A stretch of DNA of 64,000 nucleotides from Amborella trichopoda. Lineage: Eukaryota > Streptophyta > Magnoliopsida > Amborellales > Amborellaceae. A program made the position numbers and the translations under genes. The DNA is taken from the NCBI RefSeq assembly GCF_000471905.2, contig NW_006497023.1, positions 2,543,807 to 2,607,806 of the forward strand. The letters are read 5' to 3'. Below are positions 47,105 through 59,510 of this stretch, piece after piece (position 1 is the stretch's first letter; every line of letters starts with the position of its first letter). The notes under the pieces were generated by a model, which saw only the letters and a program-made list of their open reading frames with translations, ran no database searches and was not told the DNA's origin.

Positions 47105-48250
47105 CACACAATGGTCTAGATGCACTAAACTCCATGGTCCAAACTATATGACCTTAAATTGTAGCGATGGTCTAGATGCATGACCCTAAACACCATGGTC
47201 CAAATTATATGACCTTAAACTGTAGCTATGGTCTAGTTGCATGACCTTAAACTGCATGGTCCTAGTTGCATGAATTTAAACTGCATAACTGTGATCCAAA
47301 TTATATGACCACAAACTCTAAATGGTCTAGATGCATGACCCTAAACTCCATGGTCCATACTATATGACCTTAAACTGTAGCGATGGTCTAGTTGGGCGAC
47401 CTTAAACTGTATGGTCTTAGCTGCATGACTCTGAACTACATAACCGTGGTCCAAACTATATGACCTTAAACCATAGTGATGGTCTAGATGCACGACCCTA
47501 AACTTCATGGTCCAAACTATATGACATTAAACTGTAGTGATGGTCTAGATGCATGACTTTAAACTCCATGATCCAAACTATATGACCTTAAACTGTAGCG
47601 ATGGTCTAGATGCACAACCCTAAACTCCATGGTCCACACTATATGACCTTAAACTATAGCGATGGTCTAGATGCACGACGCTAAACTCCATGGTCCAAAT
47701 TATATGACCTTAAACTGTAGTGATGGTCTAGCTGCACGACCTTAAACTTCATGGTCCTAGTTGCATGACTCTAAACTGCACAACCATGGTCCAAACTATA
47801 TGACCTTAAACTGTAGCGATGGTTTAGATGCATGACCTTAAACTCCATGGTCCAAACTATATGACCCTAAACTGTAGCGATGGTCTAGTTGCATGACCTT
47901 AAACTGCATGTTCCTAGTTGCATGACTCTAAACTGCATAACCGTGGTCCAAACTATATGACCTTAAACTATAACGATGGTCTAGATGCATGACCCTAAAC
48001 TGTACGGTTCTAGTTGTATGACTTTAAACTGCATAACCTTGGTTCGAGCTACACAACTTTAAACTGTAGTACACGTCCTAGTCGCATGATGTTAAAAGGC
48101 TTAGCACCATGGTCCAACTATATGACTTAAACTATAGTGGAGATCTAGTTGCACGGCCTTAAACTTCATGGTCCTAGTTGTATGACTTTAAACTACATAA
48201 CCATAGTGCATGTCCTAGTCGCATGATGTTAAACTGTTTTGCATAGGTCA
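47105..48250. repeat. 61-bp tandem array
   Basis: The unit joins two related halves: ACTATATGACCTTAAACTG-AGCGATGGTCTAG and ATGCATGACCCTAAACTCC-ATGGTCCAA. Seven or more full units are clear between 47130 and 47700, followed by variants with an inserted GTCCTAGTTGCATGAC half. Each half is akin to the 35-bp unit of T1. Confidence 0.9.
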
Positions 48251-49960
48251 CAGAGGCATGACCTTAAAACTCGCCCCCACATACGTGCACACACCTTTTA
48301 CGTGCATCCTCAAGCACATCTTCCCTAATTGATCTGACCATGTGCTCGCACCACCTTTACGATCTCCCCAGTGAGTTTTTTCCTATCACCATTCTACATC
48401 ATTCCCCAGTGAGTCTCGCCCGCACTCAGAAAACGGTGAATCATCCCGCCACCTATTCTCATTGTAAGAAAGTGGGTCACCATTTTTCACTCACCTTTCA
48501 TACATCATTCATCTTTCATAGGTATTGAGTCAAACCACCACCATACTCACTCTGCGACCTTCATAGATTGCCATCCATCCCCATCACGGCCTAGTTGTAT
48601 GACCTTTAAACTGTAGTACACGTCCTAACCGCATGACATTAAAAGGCATCACATAGGTCCTGGGGGCATGACCTTAAACATGCCTTCACAAAAAATGATG
48701 AAATAATGGGATTGGTATATACCTTGATAAGGGAACGCCATGAGTAAAAATGACAGATGGGCATGGTCACGAAACCATGAGAAAGAGAGTTCTATGAATA
48801 AAAACTGGGCACAATGAAAACCCGAAAGAGCATCGTGAGTAAAAATGGAAGAATAATGGTGGACATGGTTGAAAGATCATGAGTAAAAGAGCCCTAAATA
48901 AAAGGAAGTTGGTGAAAACCGTCTCTACGGCACTGCTTCCCAAGTTCAAGTGAAAATCCACAAAGGATGATTGGACAAATAAACAGGTTGATGCAGCACT
49001 CGTCTCAATAGGCGGCTTCAGCTCTCACTCAAAAAGAAAAAACTCTCGGGTAACACATACCAGGCCTAAAAAATATGAGCTTCAACGAAAAGATTCTAAC
49101 ATCCTGAGTCCATTCACCAAAAGGACTCAATGGACAGAAGATTTTCCAAGGCAAGACAAGTCTCATAACAAAGAACATCATTCTCACAAGGTCACCAACA
49201 TACTTCCAAGATGTTGAAGATGCCCTAAGAAGGCTAAGTCAACGATGACTTTGGACCTGCTATGTGTAACGAACTGCAAAGCAGTGGTGGATGTACGCAA
49301 AGTGGTTATCTCGCTAAACTGAGGTATCCTACTTGTCAAGGAATAACTGGTCAATCATGACTTTGGAGGAGCAATCAGATGATTGTCGTAGCTGCAAAGC
49401 AGTGGGTAGGGGTAGTTGTACCCAAAGTGGTTATCTCGATAAACTGAGGTACCCTACTCGCCAAGGAATGACTGATGCACGAAGCAAACAATGCCGACGC
49501 AAGGCCCTTTAGCATACCATTCACGTAATCCTCAAAATGTGGCTCAACACCAGAGGATATACACAAACCCAGGCCAAATGGGAACAATGCCCTTCATCAT
49601 GACACTCAATTGTCAGACGGGCCTGATGCTGACTGACAAGGTTCGTAAAAAATCATCTGCTTTAAAAGCACAAACAGTCTGCACGAGGGTGAGGACATTG
49701 ACAAGATCCCTCAAAAAAGTCTCTTCCCCCCGTAAAGTCTCCATGGACGGACCCACAAACAATGCATCCCTACATTTGAGCATCTCAGTTGCACCATTAC
49801 GTGAATGTCCTCGGCATTCATGTGGTCCAGTGGCTAGGAAGAAAAAAGTAATATATCGGAAGGAAATTTTACGAACGTTGTCCTTCTTGCTTCTCTCAAA
49901 GCATAACATTCAGCGGGGCAAGCTATTTGAACGAATTTTTCGACACCTTGGTCCCTGATG
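48250..49960. other. T2 non-coding 3' region
   Basis: No coding feature is supported. It parallels 38300-40740 of T1: CACATCTTCCCTAATTG, CCCCAGTGAGT, GAGTAAAAATGACAGATGGG, a single diverged GAGGGTGAGGACATTGAC unit in place of the 335-bp array, and AGCATAACATTCAGCGGGGC just before the LTR. Two copies of a CTGCAAAGCAGTGG-TGGTTATCTCG stretch (about 49270-49450) form a direct repeat of about 125 bp. Confidence 0.6.
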
Positions 49961-51240
49961 CAAAATAAAGAAGGAAGTAGGTCAATAAAGCCTATATAAT
50001 AAGTGAAAATTCAACAGTCCCAAAATATCTCCAAAATTGATCAATATCTTCATCAACACTTCAAAAGACCACTTGCCAAGTTTCATCACGATCAGACATG
50101 TTTAAGGTGGTTACACAAAGAAATAATTTCGATAAAATCAGTCTCTAGCACCCTGAAACGGACCCCATAACTAGAGCTCTATTTTTGTTCTGTCAAACAG
50201 CCATGGGACCACCGCCATTAGATCTGGTACGGTCAAAACCCCTACGGGTCAAGTTTTGGCTTAATCGGGCACTCCAGGACAAAGTTATGGGTAAAATACT
50301 TAAATGGGGTGGGCCGCACACTATTCCCATGTGGCCACCCTGCACCAAAACCCTATTAAAGGTGGTTGTTTTCACAATCACAATCAGTCACTTTCGGGGC
50401 CTATATCTCACTCATTCCAAGTTAGATCACTCCCATATTTGGTGAGCGTGTTCGTCTCGTCAAGACAAGCGATTCGATATGAGGTATGCTCTGTAATGAT
50501 CCTCGAGCAGGGAGAAAAACTAGAAATAAGTTGCTAATCCGTAAAGATAGTTGCAGAAAATTCAGCAGCACGACGTCTCGCTCAAGCGGCCAAATCACGA
50601 CCCTTACAACACCCGATAGGCACGAAACAAATTGCATTATGTGTGTGAGGTCCCTGGCTATCTATGGTCCAAACCTCACGTATGTTGAACGGTTGGATTT
50701 CACACATGAAGGCGTTGAATCTGTTGTAAATTTCGGCTACCGAATTTCAAGATTTTGACAAAAACTCAAGACCACAAAATCTTCATCCGGACATGAAATC
50801 AAGCTGTGTTTGTTGCAACGTGATCGTGACGGCATGCTCAGTGTGATTCAGCAAATAAACTAAAGAAAAACATCGAGGGAACGAGCACACAATTGATCTA
50901 AAGTTTTCAAGATTCATCCAAAATTCAAGTCTCATGATCATGGCTCAAAAAGATGATTCATAGCTTGAAGTTGCTATCAAAACGATGGCCATGCTAAGCC
51001 CTACCAGAAAATAATAGTCTTTCGATCAAACGGGTATTAGAATAACTCCGGGTAGTCATGGAAGATCACGCAAGTTCTCGAGCAGCAGTAGGGACTGTTT
51101 TGAAATTCTACACATTGTGTTAAGCAGGGGTAAAACAGTCCTTTTGCACCCATTTTTAGAATTTATTTTTTTAAAATTCAATTGTAAATATCTTCAATTG
51201 TCGATAGTTTTTTAGCGTACACCAATGTTTTAGCCCAATT

Positions 51241-51249
51241 TATATAAAC
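51241..51249 (+). promoter_or_regulatory. TATA box of the C4 LTR
   Basis: TATATAAAC follows ACACCAATGTTTTAGCCC, as in the other C copies. Confidence 0.6.
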
Positions 51250-51344
51250 ATGCAAGCCTTCATTGTAAAGCACCCCTTAGGTTCATTCTTCAATATTGAG
51301 TAAAGACTTAAATTTTTGCTTGAGTTCATGGGTACGTCTTGGAG

Positions 51345-51785
51345 AGAGAGAGAGAGGAGAGAGAAAAAAGGGCCTTCTCTCTCCTCCTCTCTTTCTCTCT
51401 CCTCCATTATTTCTCTCTCCTCTTCTCTTTCTCTCTCTTTTTCTCATATCTATTGCTCTTTCTCTCTCTTCATCTCGTCTCTATCTCGCCCTTTTTCTCA
51501 TCTTTATCCCTCTTTGTCTCTCTCTTCTTCTCATCTCTATCTCTCTTTCTCTCTCTTCTTCTCATCTATATCTCTCTTTCTCTTTCTTCTTCTCATCTCT
51601 ATCTCTCTTTCTCTCTCTTTTTCTCATCTCTATCTCTCTTTCTTTGTTTTGCTCATCTTTATCTCTCTTCTTCCCATCCATATCTCTCTTTCTCTCTCTT
51701 CTTCACATCTCTATCTCTCTGTCTCCCCCTTTTGCTCGCATCTTCTCTCTCTTCTTCTTAACTACATCTCTCTCTTCTTTGTCTA
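51345..51785. repeat. CT-rich simple tract in C4
   Basis: Units of about 27-54 bases of the form TCTCATCTCTATCTCTCTTTCTCTCTC. Open frames of 140-169 codons across it are low-complexity (Ser, Leu, Phe) and are not called as genes. Confidence 0.9.
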
Positions 51786-52625
51786 ATACAGTCAGTGAAG
51801 TCTAGCGCCAACTGTTTTTTTTCTCTCTTCGTCTAACACAATCAATGAAGCCTAGCACCAAGTATATCTTCTCTCTCTTCTCTATCTAATACGGACAGCA
51901 AAGCCTAGTGCATTTGTTCTCTCTTTGTCTAATACAGTCAGTGAAGCCTAGTGCCGACTTCATCTTCTCTCCCTTCTCTGTCTAACACAATCGGTGAAGC
52001 CTAGCGTCAACTGCATCTTCTCTCCATTCTCTGTCTGACACAATTAGTGAAGTCTAGTGTCGACTGCATCTTCTCTCTCTTCTCTGTCCAATACAGTCGG
52101 TACAGCCTAGCGTCGACTGCATCTTTTCTCTCTTTGTCTAACATAGTCGGTAAAGCACAGTGTCGACTGTATCTTCTCTCTCTTCTTTATCTAATACAAC
52201 CGATGAAGCCTATCATTGACTGCATCTTTTCTCTCTTAGTCTAACACAGTCGATAAAACCTAGCGTCGACTGTATCTTCTCTCTCTTCTCTATCTAATAT
52301 AGTCAGCAAAGCCTAGTGTCTATTGCATGTTTTCTTTTTTCATCTAATACAGTCAGTGAAGCTTAGTGCCGACTGCATCGTCTCTCTCCTCTTTTCTTAA
52401 ACACAACCGACAAAGCCTTACGCTGACTGTGTTCATCTCTCTCTTCGTTTTTCAACACAATCAATGATGCCCAACGTTGACTGCTGATGAAGCTTAGCAC
52501 CTATTGTGTTCGTCTCTCTCTTCTCCTTCCAACCCAGCCGACGATGCCTAGCACTGATTGTCCCTTTCCTTCTCTTCCTCTTCAAACCCAACTGGTGATG
52601 CCTAACGCCGACTGTGTCTCTCAAA
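51785..52625. repeat. Hairpin minisatellite of C4 (about 55-60 bp)
   Basis: About 14 units with CAGTCGGTGAAGCCTAGCG and TCGACTG followed by CATCTTCTCTCTCTTCTCT. CAGTCG and CGACTG are inverted repeats, so a unit can fold. The array occupies the place of the CACAGAC/GTCTGTG units in C2. Confidence 0.88.
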
Positions 52626-53673
52626 TTCTTCTCATTCATTCTCTCTTCTCTCACACTCTTCTCCTTCTTTCTTTCTCTTCTCTTCTCTTTCTTATTATCT
52701 TACTTCTTAATCTCTCTTTATGATTTTTATTTCTGTTATCCTTTCGTTTGATCATGATTGATGGAGATTAGCCTCTTTTGATAGTCTTATCGTCTAGCCA
52801 TAATGTTGTTGTGCTAGAATTACTGTGCCAGCTTCATTGTCATGACAGATTAACCATCGTACCTAACTAGTCAGTATCGGTGTTGACATCTAGTAGTAAT
52901 TCTGTGAGCCACTCTGAGTTACTGAGCTCATTTTACTACCATGTCAGGCCAACTATTCACCAGCTTAGTCACTGTGCTGATCTCTTCTCTCCCCCATCCT
53001 TCTTCTCTTATTCTTTTGAATGTGCATGCTTGTGTCCATTCACTATAGAGGAAAGGGGTGTGGTCCGTCGACCCACCTATCTTATAATATTTTCCATATG
53101 TGTGTGATTGTAAAAAACAGGAGAATACAAGCCAAGGGAAGTGATTCTGAACCAGTTTTTACTTGGGGGCTTTCTTCGTGATCTAAGAGGGCGACCATAA
53201 GAGCCAGCCCGAGTAAGTCCGGAACCCACCTTAAATTTCTCTCTCACCGATTGGTAATACCTGCCCTCATTCTCGAACAAGGTTCTCTCTCTTTTGAATG
53301 AGCACACCTGTGTGCATTCGCTCAAAGACAAGGTGGGGCCCCTTAGCCCACTTGTCTTCTAAATTAACCATGTGTGTGTGATCGCAAAACAGGAGAGTGC
53401 AGGTCAAAAGGGGCGATTTCAAACCAGTTGAAGGACTTGGGGCTTTTCGTCATGATCTAAGAGGTCGTCCATGCGAGCTAGCCCGAGTGAGTCATGAACC
53501 TAGGTGAGGTGTGTCCCGCCTCACATTAAATTCCTCTCTCATCAGTTGGTATACCTTCCCTTGTTCCTTAGCAAGGTTCCCGAGAGAGTAGTCGCAAGTC
53601 CAGGATTCTTTTTGAAATCCGAGATACATGCCACCAGATCATCTAGATCAGGTGGGCAAGATCGAGGAACCTA

Positions 53674-55150
53674 ACCACTTAATTTAGAAGAGAAAAGAAG
53701 AAGTGGATGAAGAGTAAATCAGTGAAGAGTCGACCAAAAGAAAATCAGGCAGCCTCCCGGCATAACCTCTCCTAAGAGGGATTACCAGAGACGAGGAAAA
53801 GTACCTCGAACAAAGCCTTGGTACCCAAAGGGTTTAGAAAGTGGAGTTACAGGACTGAGCATATAACTATGTCACTAAACTAAAGATCCCCCTAAAAGTG
53901 ATCAAGTGAGAGAAGAAAGTGAAAGAAAAAGCGATGAAAGTCTCTTACAACTGACTGGAGTGACGGAGTGTAAGAGAATCAGTGTTTCTTATGACCCGAC
54001 TTCACTGTACAAGCTGATGGTTAGAGTAGCAACGAGAATTAGTACCCTAGGGCACTATCTCAGGACGACCCCGAGTCGAGTGCTCAAGAAGTGAAGGAAG
54101 CAACAAGAAATGAGAGAGCTAAAAGAATGATGAAATAAAAATAAAGTAAAGTGAATTAGAAGTTAAGATATGATTTAGAGAGAGAAGTGAGCATTTAAAG
54201 TGAGAGAAAATGAGATGAATGGGGGTCAAGGAATGATGGACCCACTTGTGGTGTGCATTTAAACTCATAAGGACCGGATAGAGTTTATAGGTGAGAGAGG
54301 TGCAGATAGATTTTATAGATGAGAGAGGGGATGATTAAGGTATAGAAGGGATAGGGCATATAGGGTGAGTAGAGTGGATAGGGCGAATACGGGTGAGAGA
54401 GATGAGGGTGCGATAAGAGAGGAAGAGAGTGGGAGAGGGCCAGACCCGCCTATGATGCAGGTCCATGTCCTAAGTGAGAGGGAGAGAGGAGAGAAGAGAG
54501 GGAAGGGAGTATCGGGTCCACTCAAAGTGCGAGTCCAGCTCTGGACGATAGAGAGAGAGAGAGAGAGAGAGAGGGAGAAGGGGAGGGCTCAGACCCACCC
54601 TACGTCCGAGCAAGGAGAGAGAGAAAGAAAGGAGAGAAGGAAGAGAGAGAAAGAAAGGAGAGAAGGAAGAGAGAGAAATAGAGAAAGAAGGGATAGAAGA
54701 AAGAAGAAGAGAGAGAAAGGGATAAAAGAAGAGAGAGAAAGAGAGAAAGGAGGGAAGACAGAGGAGAGAGTGGACCTAGAACAAGCTTAAGCCTAGGTGA
54801 ATCTTTGTCGATCCATTTGTATGCACATGAGAGAGAGAGTTTTAGACTTGGTGGATCAAGACTAGGGTCTAGGGATCTAGGAACCCAGTTTAGATGGGTT
54901 GGGTTACGGTATGGTGTATAAGAATTAAGGTGTATAGGATAGGCTAAGGTGTATGACGCACTATGGTGTGTGGTGTACAGTAGGGTGTATGCTAACTAAG
55001 GTAGGGTGTAGGGAGTATGGAATAGGATTGGAAGCTTGGGGTTCTAAGGTGTATGGAAGTTAGGAGTTCTGGGAAGTATGGGATTGGGAGTTGGGAAATG
55101 CTAAGGGAGTTGGAACTTTGGGGTTCTAGGGATTGTAGGTTATTAGGGGT
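53674..55150. other. Unassigned stretch with purine-rich tracts
   Basis: After the C4 end no gene or known element is visible. From 54180 the text is rich in GAGAGA, with pure GA runs at 54550-54572 and AGAAAGAAAG-type repeats to about 54775. The 141-codon frame at 54365-54790 is low-complexity. From 54900 to 55050 short GGTGTAT repeats occur. Confidence 0.6.
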
Positions 55151-56600
55151 ATTTTTTCTCGTTAGGAAATGTTTCTTTATCCTCTTATCATGAGTCTTGA
55201 ACTTGAAAGCATAAGTAAAAGAACAAGCAAGAATTAAGAATTCAATAATTTCACTCTAAATGTTCAAATGTCCAAAAGTCTCTATTACAAATGACTTGGG
55301 TTTCTTATATAGAGCAACCACAAAACAAGGGTGGAATGCTCAAAAACACCCAAAATTTTTAAAAAATACACATTTTATGAATTAAAAGACTAATCTTGTT
55401 TTTGGACCAAACGACCAAAATACCCCTAGGCATGTTTCAACAAATGAGAAAACCATCCCTCCATGAGGGGCCTCTTACCACTAGTAGACCTCGAGAGCTT
55501 TTTTCAGATGCTGATGATGGTTATGAGGGTGATCAATAGTTGTAGAATCAATGCTTGAATTATTGCATACATTTCTATACCCATTGATCATCTTGAAATG
55601 GATTTTTAAGGAAGAACCCAAAATCCGGCTAAGTCCATAAACTTTGTGATTCTTCGATCACCAATCTGGGATGATCTATGATATTTAAGCCTTCATATTG
55701 ATCACAAATTGAAGAGGATACTATCACGATCATTTTGCAATAAATTTCATCAATTTTGATCCCTGTTTGTGCATGTTTTAATTTTGGGAAGTCGCCAAAA
55801 ATGGGATTCTGATGACTAGAAAAGTATGTCATTTTTTACCTTAAAATTCATTTCATCCAACCTCTGATCATTCACAAAAACTATTTCAAACTATAGCTCT
55901 TCGAAGCACGGTCACTACAAACTCATACATGTGACGATCTGACATCGGAATCTTGAGTTATAGCCACTCAAAGAATTGGATGTTCTTCTTTATAAATATA
56001 AATTTTTATGTTTCGATCCCATCTTTTCTCTAGAAGTTCTCTCGTTTCGGGTCACACCATGACGCATGCCATATGTCAAAATGAGCGGATCATCGAGATC
56101 TAGCTTCTGTCTGAATTTGAGCTTAATTGGACTCAAAATGCGCAAGTTATGAGCATTTGAAAATCATCTTGAAATGAGAAAGCACAGTTTCCATTTATGG
56201 AAATTGGTTCACCGAGGCTACACCGCAATAGTGTAAAACTCACCCTTTTATGGTAGGTTGAGCCCATAATGGTCCTGGAGGGTCCGATTGAGCCAAAGTT
56301 GGTACGTAAGGGATTTTTTACATTTCGGATCCAATGGAGGTGGTTTGACATTGTTTTGAAACCCATAAAATAGTTTTATAGTTATGGGGTCCATTTTCAG
56401 CATAATAGGAATTGGATTTGAAAACCAAGTTTCATCCTGATCATATCAAAACTTGTTAGAACACGACGAACCTTAGGGTATCCGAAAATACCATCTCATG
56501 AAATTTGAGGCCATTCTAACACTTCTTCAAAGGTCACCCAATTTTATGCTTATTGCTACAGTGTTATTGTGGTCTGGCGGTCCAATGGACTACTACATAG
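55150..56600 (-). mobile_element. C5: C-related LTR in inverse orientation
   Basis: The reverse complement of 56270-56160 matches 18150-18260 of C2 (GTACACTATT or TTACACTATT, CCTCGGTGAAC, TTTCCATAAATGGAAACT), and the reverse complement near 56090-56010 matches 18280-18390. A TATA box lies downstream at 55305-55312. Edges are approximate; no repeat array is present, so the right-hand part of the LTR appears missing. Confidence 0.6.
55305..55312 (-). promoter_or_regulatory. TATA box of C5
   Basis: CTATATAAG on the minus strand, downstream of the LTR part that is similar to C2. Confidence 0.45.
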
Positions 56601-58330
56601 TTATGCTCTATCTTGCATGATTTTAATCGGATCTCTCTCGTTCTTTTTACAAACTATTGTAGGTTGAATTTATTATTGATTATGTACCATATGAATTGTT
56701 TTTAAATGTGTATAAGCACCCCTAGAGATATATAAACCACTCGTGCACTCTTCTTTGAGACAAAATTAAGTCCTCAAAAGCCTCGATTGTGGGTCGGGCA
56801 CAAGGGGTTTGAACCATGGCTTCTCTCATGATTGTTTGCATGTTAATTTGATATATTTACTATTATTGGGTAACTAATGAATGATAGAATTGAGTATATT
56901 ATGTGAATATTGAGACTGCTCTTATAATCTTGTACTATGAGCTCCATGTTACATTTTATTATTCATGAGGATTGAGATCTCGTTGTATTATTATGATCAA
57001 GTATATGATGTGTATAAGCTAATGGGGCATATGACGAGGATGAAGATTGAAGAAGAGATCATTATGTAATTTTTATAGAATGATAAATTTGAGAGATGTG
57101 CATTTTATGCATTTGGACAATGTATTGAGCTAAATTGTATTTTGAGAAAGGGATATGTAAGGGACCTATTAGAATTATAATTTTATTTATTAAGGTAGGT
57201 ATAAACCAAGTTTGAAGGCTGGAATTTATGTATTATGGTTTTGTATTTCCTTCATGTATTTAAAGCCTTATGTTTTAATAGAATGGAAAAATTTTATGAA
57301 TTGGGCCCCTTGGTCTTATAACACCAACAACTTATTCTAAAATTCTATCTTTCTAGTGATATATCTCTCTCTCTTTCTTTCAATGATCTCTCTCTTTCTA
57401 TCATTGCTTTCTCTTTTTCTCTCAACGCTCTACTTCTCGATCCACACACCAATTTAGGAACTTTTGATTTCATTTTCTCATGCTCTCTAAGTACTATCAT
57501 GTTTCCCAAATAGGCGCATTCTAAATTCTATCTTTCCATTTATTAGTCTCTTTTTCTCAATGCTCTCCTTTATCCACGCACCAATTCTATCAAGAGCGAA
57601 AGAGAGTGAGGTTGTAATTATTTTGCCACCTTCCAAATTTTTGGCACATCTCCTAATCATGTCCCATATAAATTTAATCTTTTTTTAAAATATAATCTTC
57701 AACTTCCATATCTATTAAGTGAGAAAGAGAGGGAGCGAGAGCAAGAGAGAGTAGGAGAGTGATAAATATGAGGAAAGAGATTTAAGGAAAGATATATTTG
57801 ATTTTGGGGGAGAGATTTCAGGAAAGAAAATAGGGAGACAAATATGGTGTTGGGAAGAGGGAGAGAGAAATATGGGTTGGGAAGAGGCAGAGAGAAACAA
57901 AGCAAGAGAATTATGGCCGTGAGAAGAAGAAAAGAGAGAATGGAGAAAGAAAGAGGGCAATTATAATTTATCATCATTGAAAAATAAACAACACCAAATT
58001 CAAACAAAGTAAAAGGAAAATAACATATTCCAATTATCCAAATTCATCGTATAGAGTGAGAGAAGAGAGAAACTTAAGAGGATGATAGAGAGAGTTCGTT
58101 GTATAGAGGGAGAGAAGAGAGAAATTATAGAGGATGATAGAGAGTTCCTTTGAGATGTCTGTTCCATTGCTCTAAATTTATCCGTATAGAGAGAGAGAGA
58201 GAGAGAAGAGAAAGCTTAAGAGGTGTTTACGATGAAAATCAAACAGATCTTTTGATGAAGATCACTCAGAGTTTGACACCTTAAACTTAAAAAAATAATG
58301 TGGTAGAGAAAGTGGGACAAATCGAATTCA
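56600..58330. other. AT-rich stretch without a gene
   Basis: No coding signal. A TATA-like AGATATATAAACC lies at 56727-56739. CT-rich text at 57355-57570 includes two copies of a CTCT-ATCCACGCACCAATT motif. GA-rich text follows at 57715-57960. Two or three copies of a 60-75-bp repeat with CGTATAGAG-GAGAGAAGAGAGAAA occur at 58045-58220. Confidence 0.6.
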
Positions 58331-58885
58331 GATATGAGGCCAGATCTACCAAAATACGAGCAGATCTACTCTCAAATCTGTGGTAAAGCCAGCATGATCC
58401 AAAACATTAAAACAAGAGTTCAAAGTAGCAAACTGACAAAAATTAATCAAAATAGTAACAAGAAGAAGAAAGAAAGGGTAAGAGAACAATACCAAATCGG
58501 GCCGGATGGCCTGGGACCCCTGAGCCTTCGAGGGGTTGCCCATATTGAAATCGGCATCCTCTTTACCTCTCTAATTCAGAAGTTGACCAGAAGATCTCTG
58601 ATTTTAAAGGGTTGTTGTGCCCTAGAGATGACTAAGGATGGTCAAGGTTTTTTGACCTATCCTTTCATGGCTTAAGGTTTCTTAAGCTTTGGGTTAGGGT
58701 TTTTAGGTTAGGGTTTTACGCTTAACATTCTCTAAGCATAGGGGCTAGGGTTTCAATCTTCCTCTCCTCCTCCTCAATGGCTATGAAAAATAGGATTTAT
58801 AAGGGCCATGGATCTGTTGAGAAGGGCATCTTTACATAACCAACAAATCTTCCAATCAAAGGTACCATTTTGGGGATACGGGTTT
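58331..58885. other. Promoter-like region on the minus strand
   Basis: The minus strand shows CTTATAAATCC near 58800, a GAGGAGGAGGAGAGG block, and several AAACCCTA boxes (58682-58755). The arrangement resembles a plant promoter with leader, perhaps of another LTR. The 113-codon plus-strand frame at 58334-58675 has no recognised domain. Confidence 0.35.
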
Positions 58886-59394
58886 GGGCGACACCAGTAG
58901 TGTCGCTCAAGCGACACGCCTAGTGTCACCCAAACAAACATGGTAAAAACTACACAAAAAGAAATGAAATCGACCCACAAAATAAATTTCTAATTTGGGT
59001 TTGAACAGGACTGGGCGACACAAGTAGTCAGCTGGGTGGCACGACTCGTGTCACCCAGTCTAGGCTGGGCGACACACCTAGTGTCGCCCAAACCAAAGTG
59101 GTCCAAACTAAATATTTCCACTTCAGGTGTGTTCCTTAACCTCTTTTGAAGATCTCAAAGAAATTTTGGGTCAAAAATGATTTTTCTATTATTTTTAATG
59201 ATTTATTTTATAAAACAGGGCGTTTACAAGACTCTGGATGAAAACAGGGTATCTACAGGGTTCTAGGGAGGCAAAATGGTTATGGGTCATAGGGTAGGTT
59301 GTGTGAGCTATAGATTTGGGTTTACTAGGATAATACGATCCTAAGAGTTCAGGAAACCACATAATTTTCCATATTTAAAATGGGGTATCTGCAG

Positions 59395-59510
59395 TTGCCC
59401 ATCTTGGGCATTCCCTGTCCTTCGAGGGACAAGTGAGTGGCAAAGAAGTAGACACTTTGGTGTTCCCTGTCTTTCGAGGGGCAGATAAACGTCAAAGATA
59501 ATGCAGACAT
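59395..59510. repeat. Direct repeat of about 65 bp
   Basis: TTCCCTGTCCTTCGAGGG and TTCCCTGTCTTTCGAGGG, each followed by a GGCAAAG or CGTCAAAG and AGACA stretch, occur twice. Confidence 0.7.

Larger units (their letters stand above)
43317..53673 (+). mobile_element. T2: second Tat-like unit, ending in LTR C4
   Basis: It contains gag-protease spacer text shared with T1, an antisense plant-mobile-domain ORF, three kinds of tandem repeat and a C-family LTR. Gag, protease, RT and integrase are missing. Order and sequence parallel T1, which supports one family. Whether C3 was its 5' LTR cannot be decided without alignment. Confidence 0.55.
49961..53673 (+). mobile_element. C4: C-family LTR (about 3.7 kb)
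   Basis: It contains GTCTCTAGCACCCTGAAACGG, CACACTATTCCCATGTGGCC, GTGAGCGTGTTCGTCTCG, the TATA box, GCTTGAGTTCATGGG, the CT tract, a large hairpin minisatellite, then the GATCTAAGAGGG and GATCAGGTGGGCAAGATC end region. The end region, with CACTTGTCTT and GGTTCTC, is partly duplicated (53050-53300 and 53330-53600). Confidence 0.7.

Noticed and set aside
58334..58675. 113-codon plus-strand frame as a host gene
   Set aside because: No recognised domain, and the stronger signals (TATA-like and telo-boxes) are on the other strand.
58682..58755. Telomere-like TTAGGG boxes
   Set aside because: Only three or four TTAGGGTTT boxes with irregular spacing. They fit telo-boxes of plant promoters, not an interstitial telomere.
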